DNA of 64,000 nt from contig NZ_FKBS01000015.1 of assembly GCF_900078315.1 (NCBI RefSeq), forward strand, positions 1 through 64,000, written 5' to 3'. This DNA is from Bordetella ansorpii (lineage in GTDB: Bacteria; Pseudomonadota; Gammaproteobacteria; Burkholderiales; Burkholderiaceae_B). Of this stretch, positions 25,569 to 33,893 are shown piece after piece; positions within the stretch are counted from its first letter, which is position 1; each line of letters begins with the position of its first letter. The notes beneath the pieces were generated by a model. That model ran no database searches. It was not told where the DNA came from and worked only from the letters and a program-made list of their open reading frames with translations. A program made the translations under genes and the position numbers.

Positions 25569-25602
25569 AAAAAGCCAGAGGCGCCAAGCTTCTGGCTTTT
25601 TT
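25569..25602 (+). terminator. Intrinsic terminator after rpsQ
   Basis: An 11-bp stem (25569-25579 with 25591-25601) contains GCCAGA/TCTGGC, with flanking A and T runs and an 11-base loop. It is a convincing Rho-independent terminator that ends the rplC-rpsQ transcript and separates it from the genes that follow. Confidence 0.88.
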
Positions 25603-25714
25603 ATTTGCTGAATCCCTGTCCCGCCACGCGCGGGATGGGGATTCTTCTTTTCGGGGGGCATGTTCCCGCCAACCGGACATGGCCTGGCCTCGTCCCGCGG
25701 GCCGACAGGTCCCG

Positions 25715-25742
25715 GGAACCCGCCCAGGGTTTCGGTTACTCA
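25715..25742 (+). promoter_or_regulatory. HrpL-box-like promoter candidate upstream of the chaperone-effector genes
   Basis: GGAACC (25715-25720), 15 bases, then TTACTCA (25736-25742). The hrp box recognised by HrpL-family ECF sigma factors is GGAACC-N15/16-CCACNNA. The -35 element matches fully and the -10 element in part. Bordetella type III genes depend on the HrpL-like sigma BtrS (BrpL). The site is 41 bases before the first start codon. This is a visual match only. Confidence 0.4.
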
Positions 25743-25782
25743 CCGGAAAGCGGAAACCCGTCCGCTGGAATGGAGAGCCCCG

Positions 25783-26223
25783 ATGAATTCGATTTCCGCG
25801 ATTGCGCAGGCCATCGCCGAAGGCGCGGCCACCCTGGCCCCCGGCCAGGAGGTCCACATGCCTGTGGACGCAAACCGCATGGTCCGGGTATTGCGACGCA
25901 CCGTGCCGTCCACCCTCGGACTATCCGTGGCCACGCTGGCCGTGGGGCGCAGCGAAGAACAGCAGGCGGCCGCGCGCGAGGCGCTGCTGCGACTCGGCGC
26001 CGATAGCCGCTTCACCCAGGCATTTGCCGGCGGACTGGATGACGAAGGCCGGGATTGCATCCTGGCGGAACTGGCCGAGCCGGTCGACGCCGCCGCGGTC
26101 GAGATCCTGCTGAATCAGATGCTGGAACGCTGCGCGGCGCCCGCGCAGCAGTCCGACACGCCCGCGTCGGACGACGTCTCCCTGTCGCCGATCGACATGG
26201 CCGCTCGCTGGTTGCGAGTCTGA
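25783..26223 (+). CDS. Small acidic protein, possible type III secretion chaperone (146 aa)
   Basis: This acidic 146-residue protein starts at MNSISAIAQAIAEGAATL, with GGAG seven bases upstream. The frame is open further upstream, but that part includes untranslated leader. It reads as alternating helices and strands (HMPVDANRMVRVLRRTVPST, LAELAEPVDAAAVEILLNQM) with no signal peptide or membrane segment. I do not recognise the family with certainty. It is the first gene of a three-gene unit with a CesT-like protein and a patatin, 24 bases from the next gene. A second chaperone or regulator for the effector would fit the context. Confidence 0.72.
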   Translation: MNSISAIAQAIAEGAATLAPGQEVHMPVDANRMVRVLRRTVPSTLGLSVATLAVGRSEEQQAAAREALLRLGADSRFTQAFAGGLDDEGRDCILAELAEPVDAAAVEILLNQMLERCAAPAQQSDTPASDDVSLSPIDMAARWLRV

Positions 26224-26247
26224 GCACCGCCTCCCAAGGAAAGACAG

Positions 26248-26727
26248 ATGCCGCAATTCGACGACCCCGCTTTCCAGCGCCTGGCCGCCAGCCTGGGCGA
26301 GGTGACGCCCACGTCCCCGCGCAGCTTCGACCTGGTATTCGACGACAACCTTTGCGTGACCGTATCCAGGCATCCCCGGCGGCCGGAGGTGTGCGTCGAC
26401 GTCTGGTGCCATGACGTCTCGGCATACGTCGGCGCGCCGCGCCGCGCGCTGGTCGATACGCTGCTGCTGCTCAATCGCACCGCGCAGGCCGGACAGCCTT
26501 TCCGCGTGGGCCTGGACAGCCGCGACTTCATCGTCGTGCACGCCAGCCAGGCCATGGACCGCCTCGAGGGCGGCACGTTCGGCGCCTGGCTGACCTGGAT
26601 GCTCGATCAGGGCCGACGCGTCCGCGAACTGGTACGCGCCATCGGCTTCGAGAACGGCCGCCTGACCTATGAACTGGCCGCTGCACCGGCCGCCGCGCTA
26701 GCCGCCGCGCCTACAGGAGACGAGTAA
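26248..26727 (+). CDS. CesT/SycE-like type III secretion chaperone candidate (159 aa)
   Basis: The layout is that of class I type III chaperones: an N-terminal helix (FDDPAFQRLAASLGEV), a three-strand sheet (FDLVFDDNLCVTVSRHP, VCVDVWCHD), a linker helix (RRALVDTLLLLNRTA), further strands (FRVGLDSRDFIVVHAS) and a C-terminal helix. It is small and acidic, as such chaperones are. The stop codon TAA overlaps the ATG of the patatin gene (TAATG), so the two are coupled, as expected for a dedicated chaperone and its cargo. A good ribosome-binding site (AAGGA) precedes the start. The assignment rests on pattern and context. Confidence 0.68.
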   Translation: MPQFDDPAFQRLAASLGEVTPTSPRSFDLVFDDNLCVTVSRHPRRPEVCVDVWCHDVSAYVGAPRRALVDTLLLLNRTAQAGQPFRVGLDSRDFIVVHASQAMDRLEGGTFGAWLTWMLDQGRRVRELVRAIGFENGRLTYELAAAPAAALAAAPTGDE

Positions 26728-28511
26728 TGGTTACCGCACCCTTAGGCAACGTAGGCCATCTGTCGACGCAATGGAACGACGCAGTCCAGCGCAGCAGCGA
26801 GACCCCCAAGGGTTTCGCCAGACTGGCAGGCGTCTTCAGCACGCCCACCCGCAGCGCCACTGACCTGGTCAACACGCGTGAAGCGTTCAAGGGCTTCTTC
26901 CAGGCCCAGGTCTCGCAGCTCGGGGCTGGCGTGCCCGGGCACAGCAAGGCGGGCTTCGAGGTCCGGGCCCAGGAGCTGTGCGCTTCCATCCTGGAAAACT
27001 CGCTGGACACCGCGATGCAGGAAGCCATCGCACGCGGCGATGGCCGGGTGCCGGACAAGGTGCTGCGCGAGGCCGTGTCCAAGGCCAACGCCCGTGCCCA
27101 GGAAGCCCTGCAGGAGCTGCAGATCCACGCCTCGCACGCGAGGCTCACGGTGGATCGCCAGGTGGACATCCGTCCCCAGGTGGTGCCGCGTTTCGGTCCA
27201 GGCCAGGAAGTGGTCGGCTTCAACGTGATCAGGCAAGCCCCGCAGATCGAGAACCTGGTGTTTCGCGGTGGCGGCGCCAAGGGCATCGGCAATCCGGAAG
27301 CCCTGGTCGAGATGCAGGGCGCCGGCATGCTCAGCGGCCTGAAGCACCTGGTGGGGACATCCGCCGGCGCGCTGACCGCGGTCTGCCTGTCCTGCGGGCA
27401 GGATGCGCATGCCTTCCAGACGTTCTCCGCCTCGGTCGACATGAACGAACTGAAGGGCAAGCCGGAAGACTTCGAGGCCCGCTATCCCATGGTCAACGTA
27501 AGCTGGCGCACGGGGTTCCATGCGGGGCGCGCGCTCGAACTGCTGGACCAGACGTCGGCCACCGGCGTGTCCCAGTACCTGAACAAGCACTGGGACCCGG
27601 CCGCCATGCGAGAGAAGCTCGCCAGCCTGGGTAGCGAACAAGAGATCGACAGCGCCATCGAACGCCTGGACTCGTTGCGCACGCAGGACTTCGATGACGA
27701 CCGCACGGGCCAGATGGTGACGTTCAAGGACCTGCACTTGATGCACCTGCTGGCGCCCACGCAGTTCAAGGAACTGACGCTGACCGGTTGGGACAACACC
27801 AACAAGCAGGAGACCTATTTCAACGCGCAGAACACGCCGGATATGCCGGTGGCCGTCGCGGGGCGCATCTCCATGAGCATCCCGGTGTACTTCCGATCCG
27901 TGGATTTCGATCCGGGCGACGGCAGCGGCACGCGCTCGTTCACGGATGGCGGCGTGGGCAGCAACATGCCCACCGAAGTCATCACGGACAACCTGCAAGG
28001 GCGGGCGCTGGAAGAGGCGCGGGCGCGAACCGCCTTGCTGACGTTCGACGAGAACGGCAAGGCCTATACCGTGCTGCACCAGGAACCCGAAGGGCCCGCG
28101 ACGGGATTCGGCGCGTGGGCCAAGGCCAAGGCATCCGGCAACTCGCAGCTCTCCGACACGGGGCACCAGGACAGGACCAAGATCCACGACGCGGGCTCGA
28201 ATGCCTTCGTGATCTTTCACGGGGACATCGGTACATTCGACCTGGACGCGTCGCCCGAGCGGGTACGCAAGGCGCAGACGCTGTCCACCCTGAAGACGCT
28301 CGAGCAGATCGAGCAGCGCCGGGATCAGGCCTACGCGGCCGAGTTCGACAGCGCGCAGGACTGCTTCGCGGTGCTGACGGATCTGGAAAAGCAGGCGTTG
28401 CGAGAGGGCGGCGAACCCCATCCCGGCAACTATCCTCCCCACTACGAGACCGATCCGATCTACCGCTTCGAACTCGAGCTGTACGAACTGGCGCACAACG
28501 AAGTGGGCTGA
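26727..28511 (+). CDS. Patatin-like phospholipase, probable ExoU-type type III effector (594 aa)
   Basis: The protein has a patatin catalytic core. The oxyanion-hole motif is GGGAKGIG (residues 181-188), the nucleophile elbow is GTSAG with Ser212, and the second dyad residue is in DGG (Asp407, FTDGGVGSNMP). This is the arrangement of ExoU of Pseudomonas, a phospholipase A2 that needs a host cofactor. The first 170 residues have no signal peptide and probably hold the secretion signal and chaperone-binding region. About 185 residues follow the dyad Asp, where ExoU has its membrane-targeting domain. It follows two small chaperone-like genes. ExoU-like AxoU of Achromobacter is a known relative in concept; identity with it was not tested. 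Confidence 0.85.
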   Translation: MVTAPLGNVGHLSTQWNDAVQRSSETPKGFARLAGVFSTPTRSATDLVNTREAFKGFFQAQVSQLGAGVPGHSKAGFEVRAQELCASILENSLDTAMQEAIARGDGRVPDKVLREAVSKANARAQEALQELQIHASHARLTVDRQVDIRPQVVPRFGPGQEVVGFNVIRQAPQIENLVFRGGGAKGIGNPEALVEMQGAGMLSGLKHLVGTSAGALTAVCLSCGQDAHAFQTFSASVDMNELKGKPEDFEARYPMVNVSWRTGFHAGRALELLDQTSATGVSQYLNKHWDPAAMREKLASLGSEQEIDSAIERLDSLRTQDFDDDRTGQMVTFKDLHLMHLLAPTQFKELTLTGWDNTNKQETYFNAQNTPDMPVAVAGRISMSIPVYFRSVDFDPGDGSGTRSFTDGGVGSNMPTEVITDNLQGRALEEARARTALLTFDENGKAYTVLHQEPEGPATGFGAWAKAKASGNSQLSDTGHQDRTKIHDAGSNAFVIFHGDIGTFDLDASPERVRKAQTLSTLKTLEQIEQRRDQAYAAEFDSAQDCFAVLTDLEKQALREGGEPHPGNYPPHYETDPIYRFELELYELAHNEVG

Positions 28512-28583
28512 TGTCCCGCCGATTCTTTCGCGAGGGGCCGCACGCCGGGGGCCGATTCCTGGCGAAGACTCGGCGGTCCCTGC

Positions 28584-30698
28584 TCAGCCGCCTGGCGCCG
28601 CGGGAATCACCACCGCGTCCAGCGCCAGGGCGCCGCGGGGCAAGGCCAGCAGCGGATTGATCTCCAGCGATGCCAACCGGCCTCGCTGGACCACCGCCAG
28701 TTGCGACAGTCGCACCAGGGCGTCGGCCAAGGCATCCAGATCGCAGGGCGGCGCGCCGCGCGCGCCCTGCAGCACGGCATGGCCCTTGATTTCGCGGATC
28801 ATCGACAGCGCCTCGCCATGCCCGAACGGCGCCAGGCGGAAGCTGACGTCCTTCAGCACTTCGACGAAGACGCCGCCCAGGCCGAACATCACCACGGGGC
28901 CGAACACGGAATCGTCGTGGATGCCGGCAATGCACTCGACGCCGGCCGGCGCCATCGGCGCCACCAGCACGCCATCGAGGCGGGCTTGCGGAGCATGCCG
29001 GCGTACCGAGGCCAGGATGTCGGCGTGGGCCTGGCGCACGGCAGCCTCGCCGGACAACTTCAGCGCCACGCCCCCCACGTCGCTCTTGTGCACGATGTCG
29101 GCGGATACGATCTTCAGCACGACTGGCGCGCCGATATCCGCTGCGGCCGCGACGGCGCCATCGGCATCGCTGACCAGCACGCTGGGCGTTGCTGGCAATC
29201 CTGCTTCGCGCAGCAGCGCCATGGCCTGTACTTCGTTGTAGGACCGCAGCAGGGGCAGGCCCTGCCGTGCGGACGCATCCGATGCCGGATGGTCCGCTTC
29301 ATTCGTCCGCTTATCGGCCAACCCCGCAAGCGAGGCAATCGTACGTACCGCTGCGCTCGGATCCGCGAACACCAGGCAGCCCAGTTGCTCCAATTCGCGG
29401 CGGCGCGCGGGGGGAAACAGCGCGCAGATCGCCAACGGCACGTCGGGCCGGCTGGCCTGCAATTGCCGCGCGAAATTCTCGAAGGTCGGCCACAGTGTCT
29501 CCGACGAGCCCGCCGCCGCCAGGAAAACCGCCAGCGCGTCGTAGCGGCCGTCGGACAGCATGTCTTGCGCCGTGCTCAACAGCACGCCGGGTTCCGAGAC
29601 GGCCTGCCCCGTCACGTCGACGGGGTTGCGGCCGCTGGCAAACGGCACCTGCGCAAGCAGGCGGGCCTGCGCGTCGGCGGCGGGTTCCGGCAGCACCAGC
29701 CCGGTGTCTGCGGCGTCGTCGGCCATCAACGCACCCACGCCGCCCGATATCGTGAAGATGCCCAGGCGATTGCCGCGAGGGGGCTGCTTCCAGGTGTCCA
29801 GCGCATAGCCCAGATTGAAGAACTCCTCGATGGTGCGGGCGCGCAGCACGCCGTACTGGCGGAACAGTGCGTCGTAGATGGCGTCGTCACCCGCCAGCGC
29901 GGCCGTGTGCGAGGCGGCCGCCCGTGCGCCGGCCTGGGTGCGGCCGATCTTCGTCACCACCACGGGCTTGCCCGCGGCGCGGGCGCCGGCAAACGCGGCG
30001 CGCAGCTTGTCGCCATCGCGGCAACCTTCCATGTACGCCATGATGACGCGTGTATCGGCGTCGTTGGCCAGCCAGGCGATGCAGTCGGCCACGTCGATGT
30101 CGGCCTCGTTGCCCGTGCTGATCCAGTGCGACAGTCCCAGGCCGCGTTCGCGCGCCATGCTGTAGGCATAGGCGCCGAATGCGCCGCTTTGCGACACCAT
30201 GCCGATACCGCCCGGCGCCACGGCGCCGTTGGCGGGGGCCGGTGAAAAGGTGGCGTACACCTGCTTGCGTACGTTCATGAAGCCCAGGCAGTTCGGCCCC
30301 AGCAGGCGGATGCCGCGTTCGTGGGCGGCCTGCGTCAGCGCGGCTTGCTGCGCGCGGCCCGCGTCGCCGGTTTCCGAGAATCCAGAGGTGAAGATCACCG
30401 CGCCGGCGATCTGGCCGGGCCGCGCTTGCGCCAGGGCCTGCGCGGCGTGGGCGGCGGGCACGGCGAGGATGGCCAGGTCGATGGCATCGTCCACCGCCGA
30501 CAGGCCGGCGAACGCAGGCAGTCCCTGGATTGCTTCGGCGCGGGGATTGATGGGCACGATGCGGCCCGCATAGCCATACTGCCGCAGCAGCGTGACCGGC
30601 ATCGCGCCGATCTTGCCGGGCGTGGCCGAGGCGCCCACGATGGCAATGCTGTGCGGGTCGAACAGGCGGGAAAGCGAGGCGTCCAGGTGTGTGGTCAT
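28584..30698 (-). CDS. NDP-forming acyl-CoA synthetase (acetate-CoA ligase family)
   Basis: This 704-residue fused alpha/beta synthetase has a CoA-binding Rossmann domain (LFDPHSIAIVGASATPGKIG, residues 10-35). A ligase domain follows with NCLGFMN, SQSGAFGAYAYS and SHTAALAGDD, whose His is the expected phosphohistidine. An ATP-grasp domain makes up the last 220 residues (PVVLKIVSADIVHKSD, VGGVALKLSG, MFGLGGVFVEVLKDVSFR). Such enzymes form acyl-CoA from a carboxylate plus ATP and CoA. It is the last gene of a minus-strand cluster with acyl-CoA dehydrogenases and Bug proteins. The substrate is unknown. Confidence 0.9.
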   Translation of the reverse strand: MTTHLDASLSRLFDPHSIAIVGASATPGKIGAMPVTLLRQYGYAGRIVPINPRAEAIQGLPAFAGLSAVDDAIDLAILAVPAAHAAQALAQARPGQIAGAVIFTSGFSETGDAGRAQQAALTQAAHERGIRLLGPNCLGFMNVRKQVYATFSPAPANGAVAPGGIGMVSQSGAFGAYAYSMARERGLGLSHWISTGNEADIDVADCIAWLANDADTRVIMAYMEGCRDGDKLRAAFAGARAAGKPVVVTKIGRTQAGARAAASHTAALAGDDAIYDALFRQYGVLRARTIEEFFNLGYALDTWKQPPRGNRLGIFTISGGVGALMADDAADTGLVLPEPAADAQARLLAQVPFASGRNPVDVTGQAVSEPGVLLSTAQDMLSDGRYDALAVFLAAAGSSETLWPTFENFARQLQASRPDVPLAICALFPPARRRELEQLGCLVFADPSAAVRTIASLAGLADKRTNEADHPASDASARQGLPLLRSYNEVQAMALLREAGLPATPSVLVSDADGAVAAAADIGAPVVLKIVSADIVHKSDVGGVALKLSGEAAVRQAHADILASVRRHAPQARLDGVLVAPMAPAGVECIAGIHDDSVFGPVVMFGLGGVFVEVLKDVSFRLAPFGHGEALSMIREIKGHAVLQGARGAPPCDLDALADALVRLSQLAVVQRGRLASLEINPLLALPRGALALDAVVIPAAPGG

Positions 30699-30718
30699 GG
30701 TTGCAGCGGAATCAGGGC

Positions 30719-31714
30719 TCAGGAGAAACGCACCACGGTGCGGCCGGTGCTGGCGCGGTCGAGCATCGCGGCCAGGGCTTGCGGCAGTTCAGGCGGATCG
30801 ATGACGCGCGCGATGCGGTCCAGGCGGGCGGGCCGGTAATCGGCGGCCAGGCGCGGCCACACCTCGCGGCGCAGCGGCATGGGGCTGTTGGCGTTGATGC
30901 CCAGCAGCTTCACGCCGCGCAGGATGAAAGGAATGACGGAGCCGGGCAGGTCCGACCCGCCCGCGTTGCCGAACGATGCCGCCGCACCGTCGGGCTTCAG
31001 GCTGGCCAGGGCGTGCGCCAGCAGGGCGCCGCCCACGGAATCGATCACGCCGGACCAGCGCGCGCTGGCCAGCGGCTTCACGCCGGCGGACAGATCGGGC
31101 GGCGGGATGACCTGGGCCGCGCCCAGGGCGCGCAGATAGGGCTCGGCGTCGGCCTTGCCCGTCATGGCGCATACGCTGTAGCCGCGCTGGCTGAGGATGT
31201 CGATGGCGATACCGGCCACGCCGCCCGTGGCGCCCGTGACCAGCACCTCGCCCTGGTCGGGCCGCAATCCGCAATGTTCCATCCAGTGCAGCGACAGGGC
31301 CGCCGTGTAGCCGGCCGCGCCCAGTACCGCCGCGTCGCGCAGGCTGATGCCGGCGGGCAGGGGCAACACCCATTCATGTCGCACGCGCGCGTATTCGGCA
31401 TAGCCGCCATCGGCGTCCACGCCGATGCCGAAGCCATGCACCACCACTTCCTGCCCGGGCGCCAGCGACGGATCGGCGCTATGCACGATGGTGCCGCTGA
31501 GATCGATGCCGCCGATGCGCGGGTACTCGCGCACGATGCGGCCTTGTCCGGCCTGGGCCAGTGCGTCCTTGTAGTTCAGCCCGGCGTACGCCACCTTGAT
31601 CAACGTGTCGCCCGGCGACAACTGATCTTCGGACAGCGTGTCGAAGCGGCCCACGGGGGGCGCGCCGTCGGCGCCGGCATGCAATCGGTAGGCTTGGAAA
31701 CGCGATATCGCCAT
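30719..31714 (-). CDS. YhdH/AcuI-type quinone oxidoreductase family protein
   Basis: A medium-chain reductase of the YhdH/AcuI branch, which reduces acryloyl-CoA or quinone-like substrates with NADPH. Diagnostic stretches are YAGLNYKDALAQAGQGRI, YPRIGGIDLSGTI, VLVTGATGGVAGIAIDIL and LLGINANSPMPLRREVW. No zinc-ligand set is seen, as expected for this branch. I start at the ATG at 31712-31714 (331 residues), with GGAG six bases upstream. An ATG seven codons earlier is possible. It lies between the synthetase and an acyl-CoA dehydrogenase. A role in reducing an enoyl-CoA intermediate is inferred. Confidence 0.88.
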   Translation of the reverse strand: MAISRFQAYRLHAGADGAPPVGRFDTLSEDQLSPGDTLIKVAYAGLNYKDALAQAGQGRIVREYPRIGGIDLSGTIVHSADPSLAPGQEVVVHGFGIGVDADGGYAEYARVRHEWVLPLPAGISLRDAAVLGAAGYTAALSLHWMEHCGLRPDQGEVLVTGATGGVAGIAIDILSQRGYSVCAMTGKADAEPYLRALGAAQVIPPPDLSAGVKPLASARWSGVIDSVGGALLAHALASLKPDGAAASFGNAGGSDLPGSVIPFILRGVKLLGINANSPMPLRREVWPRLAADYRPARLDRIARVIDPPELPQALAAMLDRASTGRTVVRFS

Positions 31715-31735
31715 GGGGTTCTCCAGATACGGCAT

Positions 31736-32896
31736 TCAGGACAGGAAGCGACGTGCCAGCGTGGCGCGATGCAGTTCGTTGGCGCCGTCGTAGATGCGGA
31801 ACGGACGCAGCTCCTGCCAGATCATCGATACAGGGGTGTCCTCGGACAGACCGGATGCGCCCATCATCTGCACGGCGCGGTCGGCTACGCGGTTCACGGT
31901 CTCCGAAACGAACACCTTGGCCATGGCGCTGTGTTGCTTCACGGGCAGGCCCGCGTCCAGCCGGTCGGCGCATTCCAGCGTCATCAGACGGCTGGCGTGC
32001 AGTTCGATGTGCGAGTCGGCCACCATGGCCTGGATCTGCTGCAGGTCCGCCAGCCGGGACCCGAACGAGGTGCGTTCCCGCACGTAGGCCTGCGCGGTTT
32101 CCAGGGCGCGGCGCGCGCGTCCGATGTAGCGCATGCAATGCAACAGCCGTGCCGGCTCCAGGCGCAACTGCGCATGGTGCAGGCCGCGGCCCACCTCACC
32201 CAGTACCGCGTCGTCGGGCACTTCGCAGTCCTGCAGCAGGATCTCGGCATGGCCTCCGATCTGATAACCGGTGACCATGCCGATGTCGCGCACGACGCGG
32301 TAGCCCGGCGTGTGCCGGGGCACCAGGAACAGCGTGGCGCCGCTTTCGGTCCTGGCCAGCACCAGCGCGAAGTCGGCCGCCACGCCGCCGCTGATGAACT
32401 GCTTGTGGCCGTTCAGCACCCATCCCGCGCCGCGCTTCGCGGCATGGGTTTGGAGCATGGACGGATCGGAACCCGCGCCGGGCGCCGGCTCCGTCATCGC
32501 GAAGCAGGCGCGTTGGTTGCCACGGGCCAAAGGCGCCAGGAAGCGCTGCTGTTGCTCGGGCGTACCCAGTTTCAGCAGGGTCAGCATGTTGGGCTGGTCG
32601 GGCGCCGCGCAATGCAGCGCCGCCGGGCCCAGGAAGCCGCGGCCCGCTTCTTCCAGCACGCGCGCCAGGGCCCTCCAGCCCAGGCCCATGCCGCCCCATT
32701 CGGCGGGCAACTGCGGGGCGAACAGGCCGGCCTGGCGGGCGCGCTCGTGCAACTGCGCCACGCTGCGGTCCAGCGCGGCGACGTCGCGGGCGATGGCCGG
32801 CGACTCCGCGGGAATGGCGACTTCGTCGACGAAGCGGCGCACGCGTGCGCACAGGTCGTCCACATAGGCATCGTTTTGTTGACAAGAGACATTCAT
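31736..32896 (-). CDS. Acyl-CoA dehydrogenase (ACAD10/11-like end motif)
   Basis: A 386-residue flavoprotein with the FAMTEPAPGAGSDPS FAD-binding stretch, RTSFGSRLADLQQIQAMVAD and a C-terminal FRIYDGANELHRATLARRF. Where most family members have the catalytic Glu in YEG, this one has YDG. That resembles the DGPDEVH-type end of the ACAD10/11 group, where Asp serves as base. The start is ATG at 32896. The next gene upstream on this strand encodes a Bug protein. Confidence 0.92.
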   Translation of the reverse strand: MNVSCQQNDAYVDDLCARVRRFVDEVAIPAESPAIARDVAALDRSVAQLHERARQAGLFAPQLPAEWGGMGLGWRALARVLEEAGRGFLGPAALHCAAPDQPNMLTLLKLGTPEQQQRFLAPLARGNQRACFAMTEPAPGAGSDPSMLQTHAAKRGAGWVLNGHKQFISGGVAADFALVLARTESGATLFLVPRHTPGYRVVRDIGMVTGYQIGGHAEILLQDCEVPDDAVLGEVGRGLHHAQLRLEPARLLHCMRYIGRARRALETAQAYVRERTSFGSRLADLQQIQAMVADSHIELHASRLMTLECADRLDAGLPVKQHSAMAKVFVSETVNRVADRAVQMMGASGLSEDTPVSMIWQELRPFRIYDGANELHRATLARRFLS

Positions 32897-32905
32897 GGCG
32901 ATGGC

Positions 32906-33874
32906 CTAAGGTTCGATCTTCACGCCGGCTTGTTGCACGACCGTGCGCCAGCGCTGCGTTTCTTCGTCGATGTGGCGGCCGAAGTCCTGCGGCGTGCCAC
33001 CGGTGGCCTGCATGCCGAGCCGCGAGAAATAGCGCCGCACCTGCGCATCGGCCAGCACCGTGCCGATGTGCCGGTTCAGCAGCGCGATCACGTCCTTGGG
33101 CGTGCCGGCCGGCGCCATCACGCCCCACCACGACGAGGCGGTCAACGGCACGCCCAGTTCGGTCAGGGTGGGAACGTCCGGCAGATCCGGGTTGCGCGCC
33201 TTCGCGGCGATGGCGATGGGCCGCAGGCGCCTGGCCTGCACCTGCGCGTACACCGGCGCCAGATTGTCGAAGCTGAGCGCGACCTGTCCGCCGGCCAGCG
33301 CCGTCGCCGCCTCGCTGCTGCCCTTGTAGGGGATGTGCCGCAGCGCGATGCCGGTGTCGCGCGCGAATTGCTCGCCCGCCAGATGCGGAATACTGCCCGT
33401 GCCGGCGGTGGCGAAGGCCAGGCCCTGCTGTTGCCGGGCCGCCTGCTTCAACCCCGCCAGGTCGTGCACCGGACTGCTGGCCGGCACCAGCAGATAGACC
33501 GGTACGTCCGTCGCCCAGGCCACGGGCGTCAGGTCGCGGCGCACGTCGTAGGGCAGCGTGCTGTACAGCACGCTGTTGGTGGCCAGGTTGGCCGTACCCA
33601 TCAACAAGGTGTAGCCATCGGCCGCGGCATTGGCGACGTAAGACGTGCCGATCTGCGTGGCCGCGCCGGGCTTGTTCTCGACCACCACGGGCTGGCCCAG
33701 CAGCGGCGCCAGCTTCTGGGCGATCATGCGCGCCGCGGTATCCGTGCCGCCGCCCGCGGCGTACGGCACGATCAGCCGGATCGGCTTGTCCGGATAGGCC
33801 GCCGCGGCGGGCAGGGCGGCCGTCAGCAGCGCCGCGGCCCACAGGGCGCGCAGCTTGCGCAGGGAAGCATGCAT
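32906..33874 (-). CDS. Bug/TctC-family periplasmic solute-binding protein, copy 1
   Basis: The 322-residue protein has a Sec signal peptide (RKLRALWAAALLTAALPAAA, cut near AAA-YPDKP). The Bug hallmarks follow: YPDKPIRLIVPYAAGGGTD, VVVENKPGA, GTSYVANAAADGYTLLMG. Bug proteins bind carboxylates, amides or aromatics and often work with TctAB-type transporters or as sensors. No membrane components are encoded here. AAGGAG precedes the start. Confidence 0.94.
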   Translation of the reverse strand: MHASLRKLRALWAAALLTAALPAAAAYPDKPIRLIVPYAAGGGTDTAARMIAQKLAPLLGQPVVVENKPGAATQIGTSYVANAAADGYTLLMGTANLATNSVLYSTLPYDVRRDLTPVAWATDVPVYLLVPASSPVHDLAGLKQAARQQQGLAFATAGTGSIPHLAGEQFARDTGIALRHIPYKGSSEAATALAGGQVALSFDNLAPVYAQVQARRLRPIAIAAKARNPDLPDVPTLTELGVPLTASSWWGVMAPAGTPKDVIALLNRHIGTVLADAQVRRYFSRLGMQATGGTPQDFGRHIDEETQRWRTVVQQAGVKIEP

Positions 33875-33893
33875 GGGGATCTCCTTCGCGCCG

